This document shows, one piece after another, positions 16,619-25,500 of a DNA stretch of 64,000 bases (position 1 is the first letter of the stretch; each line of letters opens with the position of its first letter). Under the pieces are notes generated by a model. It did not search any database, was not told where the DNA came from, and saw only the letters and a program-made list of their open reading frames with translations. Source of the stretch: Bacteroidales bacterium (GTDB taxonomy: Bacteria; Bacteroidota; Bacteroidia; Bacteroidales; UBA3824); assembly GCA_017417315.1 (NCBI GenBank), contig JAFPZK010000038.1, positions 1 to 64,000 on the forward strand, written 5' to 3'. Made by a program: the position numbers and the translations under genes.

Positions 16619-18445
16619 ATGGCTAAGGATAATAAAGAACTTTTCAGACAAACGCTCCTTTTTGAATGTGCTTGGGAGGTTTGTAACAAAGTCGGCGGTA
16701 TTTATACCGTTATACGCTCAAAAGTTCCGGCGATTGTAAACAAATGGAACAAAGATAATTACGTTTTGTTAGGACCTTATTTCGACGAAAAAGCAGCATC
16801 GGATTTCGAGCCGATTGAAGATTTGACGGATTCGATAGGTTTTGCCGTTCATAAAATGCGGGAGAACGGTTTTGACGTGCGTTACGGACGCTGGCTCATA
16901 ACTGGTAAACCGAGAGTTGTGCTTTTCAATCCGTTCTCAGTTTTCAACCGCTTGGGCGACATTAAGTACAAACTTTGGGCTGACCATTACATTCAGGTTC
17001 ATGACGAGCAACTTATGGACGAGGTTCTTGCCTTCGGATATTCGGCTACGGAATTTTTCAGGACGCTTATCAACAATACCGACCTTCAAAACACGAGCAT
17101 CATCGCGCATTTTCACGAGTGGATGGCGGGTATGCCGATTATGGACATCAGAAGGGAAAACCTTCCGATCAAAACCGTCTTCACGACACACGCCACGATG
17201 TTAGGTCGCTATTTGGCGATGAACGACCATAATTTCTACAACAACCTGCCTTTCTACAACTGGGAAAACGAGGCTAAACATTTCAATATTTTCCCGACCG
17301 TTCAGTTGGAAAGGGCTGCGGCTCACGGTTCGCACGTTTTCACAACGGTCAGCGACATCACCGCTCAGGAATGTATACACCTTTTGGGCAGGGAACCCGA
17401 TTTTATTCTGCCTAACGGCTTGAACATCGAAAGGTTTGAGGCTTTGCACGAGTTCCAGAACATGCACTTCCAATACAAGGCAAAAATCAACGAGTTTGTC
17501 CGCGGACATTTCTTCCAGTCGTATTCGTTTGACTTGGACAAGACGATGTATTTTGTCTCTTCGGGCAGGTTTGAATATCAGAACAAAGGTTTTGACCTGA
17601 CGTTGGAGGCTCTGGCGCGTCTCAACTACAAGATGAAACGCGAGAACATTGACGCGACGGTTATTTTCTTCCTTATCACTCCGCAACCTTACCACTCGAT
17701 TAACGCCGAGGTTTTAAGGTCAAGAAATCTTATGGAGGAAATTCAGCGCAACACTCAGGAAATAGAGCGCGATTTGGGTAAAAAACTTTACGAATACATA
17801 ACGAGCAATCACGGCACTTTCAACATTCCCGATTTAAAAAGCATGATGTCGGAAACCTTGGAAATGAACCTCCGCCGTAACGTAAAAGCATGGCAGCACA
17901 ACAATCTGCCGTATGTCGTAACCCACAATTTAGTAAACGACGGCGCAGATCCCGTACTCAACTTCCTTAGAATGAGCAATTTGGTTAACGGTGCGGAAGA
18001 CAAGGTGAAAGTAGTTTACCACCCTGAATTTATCAATTCGGCATCGCCGCTTTTCCACATGGACTACACGCAGTTTATAAGGGGCTGTCATTTGGGCGTA
18101 TTCCCGAGTTATTACGAGCCCTGGGGTTATACTCCGCTTGAATGTATGGCTTCGGGTATTCCGTCAATCACCTCAGATTTGGCAGGTTTTGGCTCGTACA
18201 TCAAGGCTAAGAGCGACGAGTTTGAAAACCCTGAAAAAATGGGTATTTACGTGGTTAACCGCAACAATGTCAATTATAACGACAGTGCCGAGCAGTTGGC
18301 GAACATAATGCTGAGGTTTGTAAAACTCAACCGCAGGGAGAGAATCAGCCTCAGAAACAGCGTTGAGGAAAATTCAGTTCACTTTGACTGGCGCAACCTC
18401 ACAAAGCATTATTTCGACGCATACGAGGCGGTGTTAGAGAGATAA
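16619..18445 (+). CDS. GT3-family glycogen synthase (eukaryote-like)
   Basis: A 608-residue glycosyltransferase of family GT3, the animal/fungal glycogen synthase type that Bacteroidota use alongside or instead of bacterial GT5 GlgA. It extends alpha-1,4-glucan chains from a nucleotide-glucose donor. Landmarks are ECAWEVCNKVGGIYTVI near residue 13, FHEWMAG near residue 164, TVFTTHATMLGRYLA near residue 184, and the C-terminal PSYYEPWGYTPLECMASG near residue 498 with the GT-B catalytic glutamates. ATG 16619 was chosen because it begins MAKDNKELFRQ and lies downstream of the promoter; the longer reading adds 41 low-complexity residues. A strong terminator follows. Confidence 0.95.
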   Translation: MAKDNKELFRQTLLFECAWEVCNKVGGIYTVIRSKVPAIVNKWNKDNYVLLGPYFDEKAASDFEPIEDLTDSIGFAVHKMRENGFDVRYGRWLITGKPRVVLFNPFSVFNRLGDIKYKLWADHYIQVHDEQLMDEVLAFGYSATEFFRTLINNTDLQNTSIIAHFHEWMAGMPIMDIRRENLPIKTVFTTHATMLGRYLAMNDHNFYNNLPFYNWENEAKHFNIFPTVQLERAAAHGSHVFTTVSDITAQECIHLLGREPDFILPNGLNIERFEALHEFQNMHFQYKAKINEFVRGHFFQSYSFDLDKTMYFVSSGRFEYQNKGFDLTLEALARLNYKMKRENIDATVIFFLITPQPYHSINAEVLRSRNLMEEIQRNTQEIERDLGKKLYEYITSNHGTFNIPDLKSMMSETLEMNLRRNVKAWQHNNLPYVVTHNLVNDGADPVLNFLRMSNLVNGAEDKVKVVYHPEFINSASPLFHMDYTQFIRGCHLGVFPSYYEPWGYTPLECMASGIPSITSDLAGFGSYIKAKSDEFENPEKMGIYVVNRNNVNYNDSAEQLANIMLRFVKLNRRERISLRNSVEENSVHFDWRNLTKHYFDAYEAVLER

Positions 18446-18465
18446 AAAAAATTAAACACATAAAA

Positions 18466-18510
18466 AAACGGGTTTGTCTAAAAATATTTTTGGGCAAACC
18501 CGTTTTTTTT
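18466..18510 (+). terminator. Intrinsic terminator of the glycogen synthase gene
   Basis: CGGGTTTG at 18469-18476 pairs with CAAACCCG at 18495-18502, extended by flanking A/T pairs, with an A/T-rich loop and a T-run to 18510. Confidence 0.88.
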
Positions 18511-18518
18511 GATTTTAT

Positions 18519-18549
18519 TTTGTTTTTTCAAAAAGAAAAAATACCTTTG
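18519..18549 (+). promoter_or_regulatory. Promoter TTTG-N19-TACCTTTG for the Rpn-family gene
   Basis: TTTG 18519-18522, 19-nt spacer, TACCTTTG 18542-18549. It sits immediately after the previous terminator and gives a leader of about 20 nt. Confidence 0.72.
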
Positions 18550-18574
18550 CATATCTTTTTAATTTATAAAAATT

Positions 18575-19519
18575 ATGCCGTCAGAAGGAATATACGAGCG
18601 TTATATAAATTTTTACACCGATTTTGCATTTAAGAAATTTTTCGGAACTCCGGCAAACAAAGAGTTTCTGATAAGTTTTCTTAATGCTTTGCTTGGTTTG
18701 ACAGGTAGCGGGGAAATCAGAGATGTCCGTCATCTTAACACAGAGAAACTGCCGATTGTAGAATCAGACCGCAAGGCTATTTACGATGTTTATTGCGAAA
18801 ACAACAGAGGTGAAAAGTTTATCGTGGAAATGCAAAAAGCCTCACAAATCAACTTTATAGACCGTAGTCTTTATTACTCCTCGTTTCCGATTCAAGAGCA
18901 AGGCGAAAAGGGTTATTTGTATAAACTTGACGGTTCAAAAAAAGGCTGGGATTATTCTTTAAAAAAAGTTTATGTGATTGGTATCTTGAATTTTAAGTTG
19001 GACGAAAATCCCAAACATACGGAAATCGTAACTCATGCAAAACTCAAAGTTGACGAATATCCTGACGAACTCTATTGTGATAAATTGGAGTTTATAAATG
19101 TTGAAATGCCGAAATTTCAGAAAACGGAAAATGAACTTGACGGAATGTTAGATAAATGGTTTTTCGCGATGAAAAATCTTTATCATCTTGCCGACCGTCC
19201 AAAAGTATTGCGCGAGGCTATCTTCAAAAAACTCTTCAATCTTGCAGAAATTTCAAAATACCAGTCCTCAGAACTAATTGCTTACCGCGACAGTCTCAAA
19301 GATTATCGCGACTATTACAACACGATAGAATATGCGGAAATTAGAGGCAGAGCAGAAGGTAAAGCCGAAGGTCGCGCAGAGGGCATAGCAGAAGGCATAG
19401 CAGAAGGCAAAAAACAACAAGCAATTGAAATTGCCCGTAATTTAAAAAAAGCCGGCATCAGTATCAACATCATTGCCGAAAACACCGGCTTAACGATTGA
19501 AGAAATAAACACTTTATAA
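18575..19519 (+). CDS. Rpn family PD-(D/E)XK nuclease / putative transposase
   Basis: A 314-residue protein of the Rpn/PDDEXK_2 group (recombination-promoting nucleases, often labelled putative transposases). The start, INFYTDFAFKKFFG near residue 11 and FLISFLNALLG near residue 30, is characteristic. The nuclease core reads YDVYCENNRGEKFIVEMQ near residue 69, giving the Asp and the E-x-Q variant of the catalytic site. The C-terminus has a run of (R/K/I)AEG units (about residues 257-275) followed by a helical cap (residues about 276-314) nearly identical to that of the second Rpn protein at 60200. It converges on hipA with an 18-nt gap. Confidence 0.9.
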   Translation: MPSEGIYERYINFYTDFAFKKFFGTPANKEFLISFLNALLGLTGSGEIRDVRHLNTEKLPIVESDRKAIYDVYCENNRGEKFIVEMQKASQINFIDRSLYYSSFPIQEQGEKGYLYKLDGSKKGWDYSLKKVYVIGILNFKLDENPKHTEIVTHAKLKVDEYPDELYCDKLEFINVEMPKFQKTENELDGMLDKWFFAMKNLYHLADRPKVLREAIFKKLFNLAEISKYQSSELIAYRDSLKDYRDYYNTIEYAEIRGRAEGKAEGRAEGIAEGIAEGKKQQAIEIARNLKKAGISINIIAENTGLTIEEINTL

Positions 19520-19537
19520 AAGATACATAGCATAATT

Positions 19538-20632
19538 TTAATCGTCCAAATCGGAATGTAAAATCCCTGTTTTTACTTCCGCCATTATTTCTTTGCAACG
19601 TTTTTCGGTTATTTTGATGTTTTTGCCGACGAAAATCATATCTTCATCTGTCGGTAAACCGTTGAAATTTACCGTTGTAGCATGTTCGCCGAGAGTGTCG
19701 TCGTTTGTAAGGTCGTATGCAGGAGAAAGTCTCCATCTTCCGCCGCTGAAAATAAAACTGAAATTGCGGGCATGGTCATCAAAGTTTTTGGCATAGACAT
19801 TAAAAACCATTCTACGAAACTGTTGTTCAACCTCTTGCGGCGATTGCGTTAAATACCCCGTCAGTTGAAGAAGCGAATGATAATCCATTTTCGGCGGCGT
19901 AATGGGTTCGTGCAAAATTCCGCTCGCCGTTACAACGTGCAATTTTTCGCCGTTTTCAGAAATATCAAAACGTTTGACGCCGAAATATTTTCCGTCAAAC
20001 AGTTTAAAATCAGGAACTTCAATTCCGCATTTTCGCGCTGCAAGATTATAATTATACTCAATTTCGCCGATATTTTTTTTGTCGTAAATATGACGGAATT
20101 TTACAATCCAATGACCGTCAGAGTCCGAATAAAGACATTTCGGCCGCGCACCGCCCGAATTGCCGCTTTTGAAAAAAAGCCTATCGGCATCTTTATCGCT
20201 TTTTTCTGAAAGTACGTCATTAATCATTTGTTGCATTTGGTCGAAAGTGCCGTTAAAATCTTCTTTAATTACCTTTGTTTCTGGTTCATAACATAATGCT
20301 CCCATACCTGAATTTCCGACAAGGCTTAATTTTTGAACCGGTGTTAACGAGCGATAATCAGTTCCCTGTTTGTCTAATACTTTCCTTAAAAGATATTCTC
20401 CGTAACCACCCGGTAATGAATCTTCAAAAACGCCGAAATTGCCGTAAAAAGGTTGATAATCAGCAGTAAAAATGCCTGATTTAAGCGGCAATTTCAACGG
20501 AGAAATCGAAAACCCCGTTATAAGCCACTCTTTATCGTATTCAAAACTGCAAACTCCGCGTTTTGAACACGACAGCGTACCGACTTTTTTTCCGTGGTAC
20601 AAAACATTGACTGATTGAATTTTCCGTATCAT
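19538..20632 (-). CDS. hipA: HipA-family toxin kinase
   Basis: A 364-residue serine/threonine kinase of the HipA family; E. coli HipA inactivates glutamyl-tRNA synthetase by phosphorylation and induces persistence. Landmarks are the N-terminal subdomain ending in FEDSLPGGYGEYLL near residue 68, a Gly-rich loop SGNSGGARPK near residue 155 (position of the autophosphorylated Ser), and the catalytic stretch NFDDHARNFSF near residue 289 followed by SPAYDLT near residue 310. At 364 residues it is shorter than the 440-residue E. coli enzyme. Its ATG overlaps the hipB stop by 4 nt (ATGA), so translation is coupled. Confidence 0.93.
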   Translation of the reverse strand: MIRKIQSVNVLYHGKKVGTLSCSKRGVCSFEYDKEWLITGFSISPLKLPLKSGIFTADYQPFYGNFGVFEDSLPGGYGEYLLRKVLDKQGTDYRSLTPVQKLSLVGNSGMGALCYEPETKVIKEDFNGTFDQMQQMINDVLSEKSDKDADRLFFKSGNSGGARPKCLYSDSDGHWIVKFRHIYDKKNIGEIEYNYNLAARKCGIEVPDFKLFDGKYFGVKRFDISENGEKLHVVTASGILHEPITPPKMDYHSLLQLTGYLTQSPQEVEQQFRRMVFNVYAKNFDDHARNFSFIFSGGRWRLSPAYDLTNDDTLGEHATTVNFNGLPTDEDMIFVGKNIKITEKRCKEIMAEVKTGILHSDLDD

Positions 20633-20895
20633 ACTCCGCGCTTCCTAAGACTGTTTTTGTTAATTTCCAAAAGTTCTTCCATGGTGTCGTATTTCGGCTC
20701 TGAAAGAAGTTGCATTATTTCTTCCGAATACCCTAACGCTTTGGCAAGTTTTACGAAAGATTCTAACGAAATCGAATGTTTTAATTCAAAATGCTGAATC
20801 GTTGAAGCCGGTACGCCGCTCATTTGTGAAAGCGTTTTGGTAGAAATTTTTTTTTCTAACCGTCTGGCTTTCAAGTTTTCGGCTAAATGCCGCAT
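20629..20895 (-). CDS. hipB: HipB-type XRE antitoxin
   Basis: An 88-residue helix-turn-helix protein (LSQMSGVPASTIQHFE near residue 25 is the recognition region) encoded just before hipA. It should bind HipA and repress the operon. ATG 20895 is preferred to an in-frame ATG 16 codons upstream: a GGAGG lies 6 nt before it, the protein then begins at the HTH domain (MRHLAENLKARRLE), and the upstream ATG would lie only 1-2 nt from the predicted transcription start. Confidence 0.88.
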   Translation of the reverse strand: MRHLAENLKARRLEKKISTKTLSQMSGVPASTIQHFELKHSISLESFVKLAKALGYSEEIMQLLSEPKYDTMEELLEINKNSLRKRGV

Positions 20896-20950
20896 CGTAA
20901 CCTCCAATGGGTACGGGTCAAAAAAGTATTTGTTAAACTCCATGATGCTA

Positions 20951-20982
20951 CAAATGTAAGCATTTTTTTATTAACTGCCAAA
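20951..20982 (-). promoter_or_regulatory. hipBA promoter TTTG-N20-TACATTTG
   Basis: On the minus strand TTTG (20982-20979), a 20-nt spacer, then TACATTTG (20958-20951): a full consensus promoter. The start near 20945 gives about a 50-nt leader to ATG 20895. Confidence 0.75.
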
Positions 20983-20986
20983 AAAA

Positions 20987-21051
20987 TAACGCATAATATT
21001 TTGTGTGTAATTCTTGAAAATCGCGATTTATACACAAAATATTATGCGTTA
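20987..21051. repeat. 20-bp perfect inverted repeat upstream of hipBA
   Basis: TAACGCATAATATTTTGTGT at 20987-21006 is exactly repeated in inverse at 21032-21051 with a 25-nt spacer. It sits 4 nt upstream of the hipBA -33 box, as an operator would. On the minus strand it is also followed by seven T, so it could terminate the ompA-like transcript ending at 21077. Both uses are compatible. Confidence 0.85.
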
Positions 21052-21076
21052 AATGTAAGTGTTCGTCAGTTAATTA

Positions 21077-22555
21077 TTATTCTGCCTGAATTATTGCGCA
21101 ACGGTTAAGTTTGCGGTTTTCAATCGACGTGTTAGGCACTATCGGGTCTTTTTCCGCTACGCCGACAGTACGTATTCTCAAAGGTCCGACACCGCGTTTT
21201 ATGAGTTCCTGTTTCAAGGTTTCTGCACGGCGGAGACTGAGTCGCATATTGCTTTCATGCGCACCTAAATCGCACGTATGACCTACAATCACGATTTTGC
21301 GCGTAGGATTGCTCTTCATCGCTGAGGCTACGTTATCCATTTTTTTCATCAATTCAGGATCGCCCGAAACCGAATTAAGGTCAAAATATATCGGAACGTT
21401 AGCCTCTATCAACTCTTCAAAACTTTGCTGAGGAACATTTTTGCCTCCGTCAGTATCAGAGGTTTGAGGGTTTTGCGGCTCAGGTTTACGACTCTCCAAC
21501 TCACGGATTTTGTCTTCCAAATCCTTGTTTTTGTCATCGAGTTCGTTGTTCTTGTTTTTCAGACTGTCTCTATCGCCCCTCAAATCATCGTTGTTGCGTT
21601 TGAGATCTTCAAGTTCGTTTTTGAGTTGCCTGATTTCATTTTCGCAGTTGTAAGAAGGTGCCTCAGATTGTTTTTTCTTGAACCGATAACTCAAACCAAT
21701 CATCGCGCCGAGCATTATCGGGTGAATATTGTCGGTGATTTTTGTCTGTGTAGCACCGTTATAAACCGCTGTTTTATGGTCATACAACAAGGCATTATCC
21801 AAGTTGTTTTGGTCAGAAAAAACATAGTTGAAATACACTCCGAAGTTTAAATCAAGATTCTTTGTCAGCGCGTAACCGAAACCCGTTTCAGCCCCTAAGT
21901 TGAAAAGATGCTGTTTTAAGTCGGCATCGCCCTTAAAATCGCGATACGTGTTGAGACCGTGTTTCGGCAGGTTTTCAACACCGTTGAGATTTACGGGGAT
22001 ACCGTTTTCAACCGAGGTATAATCGGCAGTAGTTTTAAAATTACCTTTTACGGTTTCAAACTTTTGAGCAAATGCCAAAGAATACGCTCCCGTAATGCCG
22101 AAGTTGAATTTCCAAGTGTTACCAAACGGAAACCTTACAAAAAAGCCGACAGGAACGCTCATCAAGTTCTCTTTTTGACGCTCTTTCAAATCCTGATATT
22201 CGGTGTGATAATCGCGGGTTTTGTTTTCCAACATTATTTCTTGGTCAACGATACCCGTCTGAGTTTCAGTGAAATTGAGTTTCGCATTACCTTGTAACGT
22301 ATGAAAACTCAATCCGATACCGATACCAAAATTCGGCGTGAAATAATAACGGTAACCCAAGCGGGAGGTAAAACCCCCGCCGAGTGTTTGAGTACCGTAA
22401 TCATCAGTTTTATAACTTATTCCGTTAAGTCCGCCGCCTAAATCGAAATATACGACTCCGCCTTTTTCGCAGATGTTTTTCTTTTCGACCTCTTGCGCTA
22501 AAACCGCCGTCAGACAGACCGCAGAAAATATAATCGTTAATATTTCTTTTTTCAT
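21077..22555 (-). CDS. OmpA-family outer membrane protein with barrel and coiled coil
   Basis: A 492-residue exported protein. A signal peptide (about 20 residues, ending VLAQ) is followed by a beta-barrel of about 280 residues rich in Gly/Tyr/Phe strands. Next comes a charged coiled coil (about residues 305-355, with repeats of DLxDKIREL type). The C-terminal OmpA peptidoglycan-binding domain (about residues 380-490) carries IYFDLNSVSGDPE, VGHTCDLGAHESNMRLSLRR and a late Arg. Such proteins tie the outer membrane to the cell wall. It begins 8 nt after the stop of the giant repeat gene on the same strand, so the two are almost surely one operon, suggesting an anchor or partner role. Confidence 0.92.
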   Translation of the reverse strand: MKKEILTIIFSAVCLTAVLAQEVEKKNICEKGGVVYFDLGGGLNGISYKTDDYGTQTLGGGFTSRLGYRYYFTPNFGIGIGLSFHTLQGNAKLNFTETQTGIVDQEIMLENKTRDYHTEYQDLKERQKENLMSVPVGFFVRFPFGNTWKFNFGITGAYSLAFAQKFETVKGNFKTTADYTSVENGIPVNLNGVENLPKHGLNTYRDFKGDADLKQHLFNLGAETGFGYALTKNLDLNFGVYFNYVFSDQNNLDNALLYDHKTAVYNGATQTKITDNIHPIMLGAMIGLSYRFKKKQSEAPSYNCENEIRQLKNELEDLKRNNDDLRGDRDSLKNKNNELDDKNKDLEDKIRELESRKPEPQNPQTSDTDGGKNVPQQSFEELIEANVPIYFDLNSVSGDPELMKKMDNVASAMKSNPTRKIVIVGHTCDLGAHESNMRLSLRRAETLKQELIKRGVGPLRIRTVGVAEKDPIVPNTSIENRKLNRCAIIQAE

Positions 22556-22563
22556 ATTGTTTG

Positions 22564-25500
22564 CTATTTTACGATGATTTTAAAACTTAATCTGATGCCG
22601 TTTTGAGTGAAAACGCCGGTATAATTACCTGCTTTCAGGTTAACGGTGTTTTCTCTCTGTGCGTTCTCTATCTTCTTAACCAAAACGCCGCTGTTAGTGA
22701 AAATCTTGATTTCGGCTGTTTTGTCCTCGTCAAAATTCTCGATGTCGATATGGATCGTCTCCATAACGGCTGCCGGATTCGGATATACTGACAATACCGC
22801 GTTGCGTTTTTGGATTTTCGGATAGATGTCCAACGGACAAGTCTCTAATTTGTCGCCGTTTTTAAGCGTTACAACTGCATGGTATGAACCGTACAAATCG
22901 TTGTCTTCGCTCAAATATGCAGAAGTCTCGCCGCTAAGGATTTCGCCGTTTTTGTACCATTGATAACCTTCAAAATCGCCGTTAACAAAAACTACGTCTT
23001 TGTAGAGTTGGAACAGGGTTTTTGCCGGGAGTTTGGTCGTAAACGTAAAATCACACGGATAAGACAAGTTGCCGTCTTGGTCAGAGAAAGTTATATGACC
23101 GGTATACGTTCCTGCTTCAAGTGCTTCGGGAATGTCAATGAGAATTTCATCGGCATTGCCGGCTTTACCTTCCTGAGATTTCAAAAGCGGATTGTCAAAT
23201 TCAAGAGAATATCTTTCAACTCTGCCGCTGATAATCGTGTAAGACAAAAGCAGTTGGTTGCTGCACAAATATTTGTTGGTAACGTCAACTTTTATGCTTA
23301 CCTTGTCGGGAACGATATTGTTGATGACTTTCACGCTGAATTTGCCGTCAGCCTCCTTGTAACAATCAGCATCGGGAATAAATTTAACGGAAATCTCCTG
23401 AGGCGTATCAACAGGTCTTAACATCGTGCCTTTTTCGGGCGAATAAACCATTCTGCCGCTGACTTTTTCACCGTTGCAAATAGCAGTCGCATAGATGTCG
23501 TTGCCGACCTCTGATGCGCCGAAAGCATACTCTTTTTCGGTGTCAAGTTCCAAAACGGGCTGACCGATAATTCTGCCCTCGTTAGAGTAAACATACTGCT
23601 TGTCCTCATCGGCAAGATAATAATTCGGGTTTTCGTTAACCGTCAATTTTACCGTTACAGCCTTATGAGAAGCAATTTCGGCATCATTGTATCCGGCTTC
23701 GGCAGTGATGACAATTCCGTCGCCTTCTATCGCATTGCTCGTTATCTCTGTTGTGAGAATTTCTGCTGTATTGTTGCCGTCATAATCCTTTTCGGTTTTA
23801 ACGGAAATTTCGCCGATAACAAGTCTTAACGGTAAGATTTCAAAGTCGGTTTCAAAAGAGTTCAATTCGTAATTGTCGGTTTTAACAACCGCTTTTGCAG
23901 TGTATTTTCCGGCAACCGTCTCCTCGCCTGAAACTGAAATTTCAAAATTATCGTCTGCCAACAAACCTTTTAATTTTGCTTCGGGTTTTTGTGCCTTGCC
24001 GTTATAAACAAGCGAAGTATTATCCCAAACAACGGTAAGAGGTGCTTTGGCAATTTTTACGTCAAATTTTTCAGCCTCAATGCCAGAATAGTTGTTGTTG
24101 CCCGCAACCTTGAAATAAACGGTGTAATCTCCGGCGTTTTTAGCCTTCGGAAGCGCAGAAGAAAACTCCGTGCCGTCAAGACTGTAAAGCATTTCGCCTG
24201 CCGTCGTAGAACCGGCTTTTATTAACGCCTGTTCATAGCCGTTATAAGTCAAATTGTTAGCAGCGGGTAAAGTAACAACCGGTGCTTTGAGAGTGATTGT
24301 AAACTTCGTCGTGGTTTCTGCCGGAAGTTTGTAGTTATGATTGCTCAAAGAAGTTGCAGCAGCAGTGTAAGTGCCGACCTCAACTTGTGCGCCGCTGACG
24401 GTGATATTGCAAATGTCGCCGCTTTCGAGTTTTCCCGCTTTGGCAACAGGACAATGTGCCTCGCCGTTATATACAAACTCTTTGTTTTCCCAAGTGATTG
24501 AAATCTCTTTCGGAGTGATTTCAAAATCCTTCATCAAGTTTTCTGCAACGAGTTTGTAATTAGAGTTGCTGATACCTTCAACTTTTGCGGTGTATTGTCC
24601 GACTTCGGCTTTTGCGCCAGAAACCGTAACTGTACATACATCACCGTTCAAAGTTGTAACTGTTGCTTCGGGACATTGTGATTCAGCCTTATAAACAAAA
24701 CTATTTTTCTCTGACCATTTAACTGTTACTTCTTTCGGCGTAACGGTTAATTGTCCGTTTCGGGTAGTGATTTCGTAGTTTTGAGCCAAGAAGTTTTTCG
24801 GCTCGATTACGTATGAGCCTTTGTCGCCATACTGCCGATAATCGCAATCTGCCTCTCCGATGGTAATCAGACTCTCATCTTCGCCGCTTACAAAGCCCGT
24901 ATAACTGAAAGTATAAACGGGGGTCTCGCCGTAAACGATTGTTTTGTTTTCGGCGGTAACGGTAAGCGGTGCTTTTCCGATTGTTACGTCAACGGTTTCG
25001 ATTCTAGTATCAGAGTAGTTTTGATTACCCTGAACCATATAACTAACGGTGTAAGTACCGGCATTTTTTGCCTCAGGCAGAGTTTTTGCAAACTCTTGGT
25101 CAACATCGTTAATTTTGTAAAGCATTTCACCGGCAGTTGTAGAACCTGCGATTACCAAAACTTGGTTTTCGCCGTTATAGGTCAAAGTATTGGGCTTCGG
25201 AGCAATAACGGGAGAAGGTGTTGTCGGAGTGATTTCAAAATCGTGAGTTTTGTCTGAGGCTTTGATTGCGTAATTTTTGTTGGTAAGTTCATACGCCGTA
25301 GCCGTGTAATTACCTACTTCAACTTGTGCACCGCTGACAATTACTTCACAAACATCACCGTTTTCAAGTTCACCGTCATTAACTTCTGCCTTCGGGCATT
25401 TTGCCTCGCCGTTATATTCAAACAAACTGCCGTCCCATTTAAGAGAAACTTCTTTCTGTTTAATTTCAAACTCTTGATAAATCTTTTCGTTTATTATGAG

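Noticed and set aside
18575..19519. Annotation of the Rpn proteins as insertion sequences with ends
   Set aside because: No terminal inverted repeats or target duplications are visible around either gene, so only the proteins are called.
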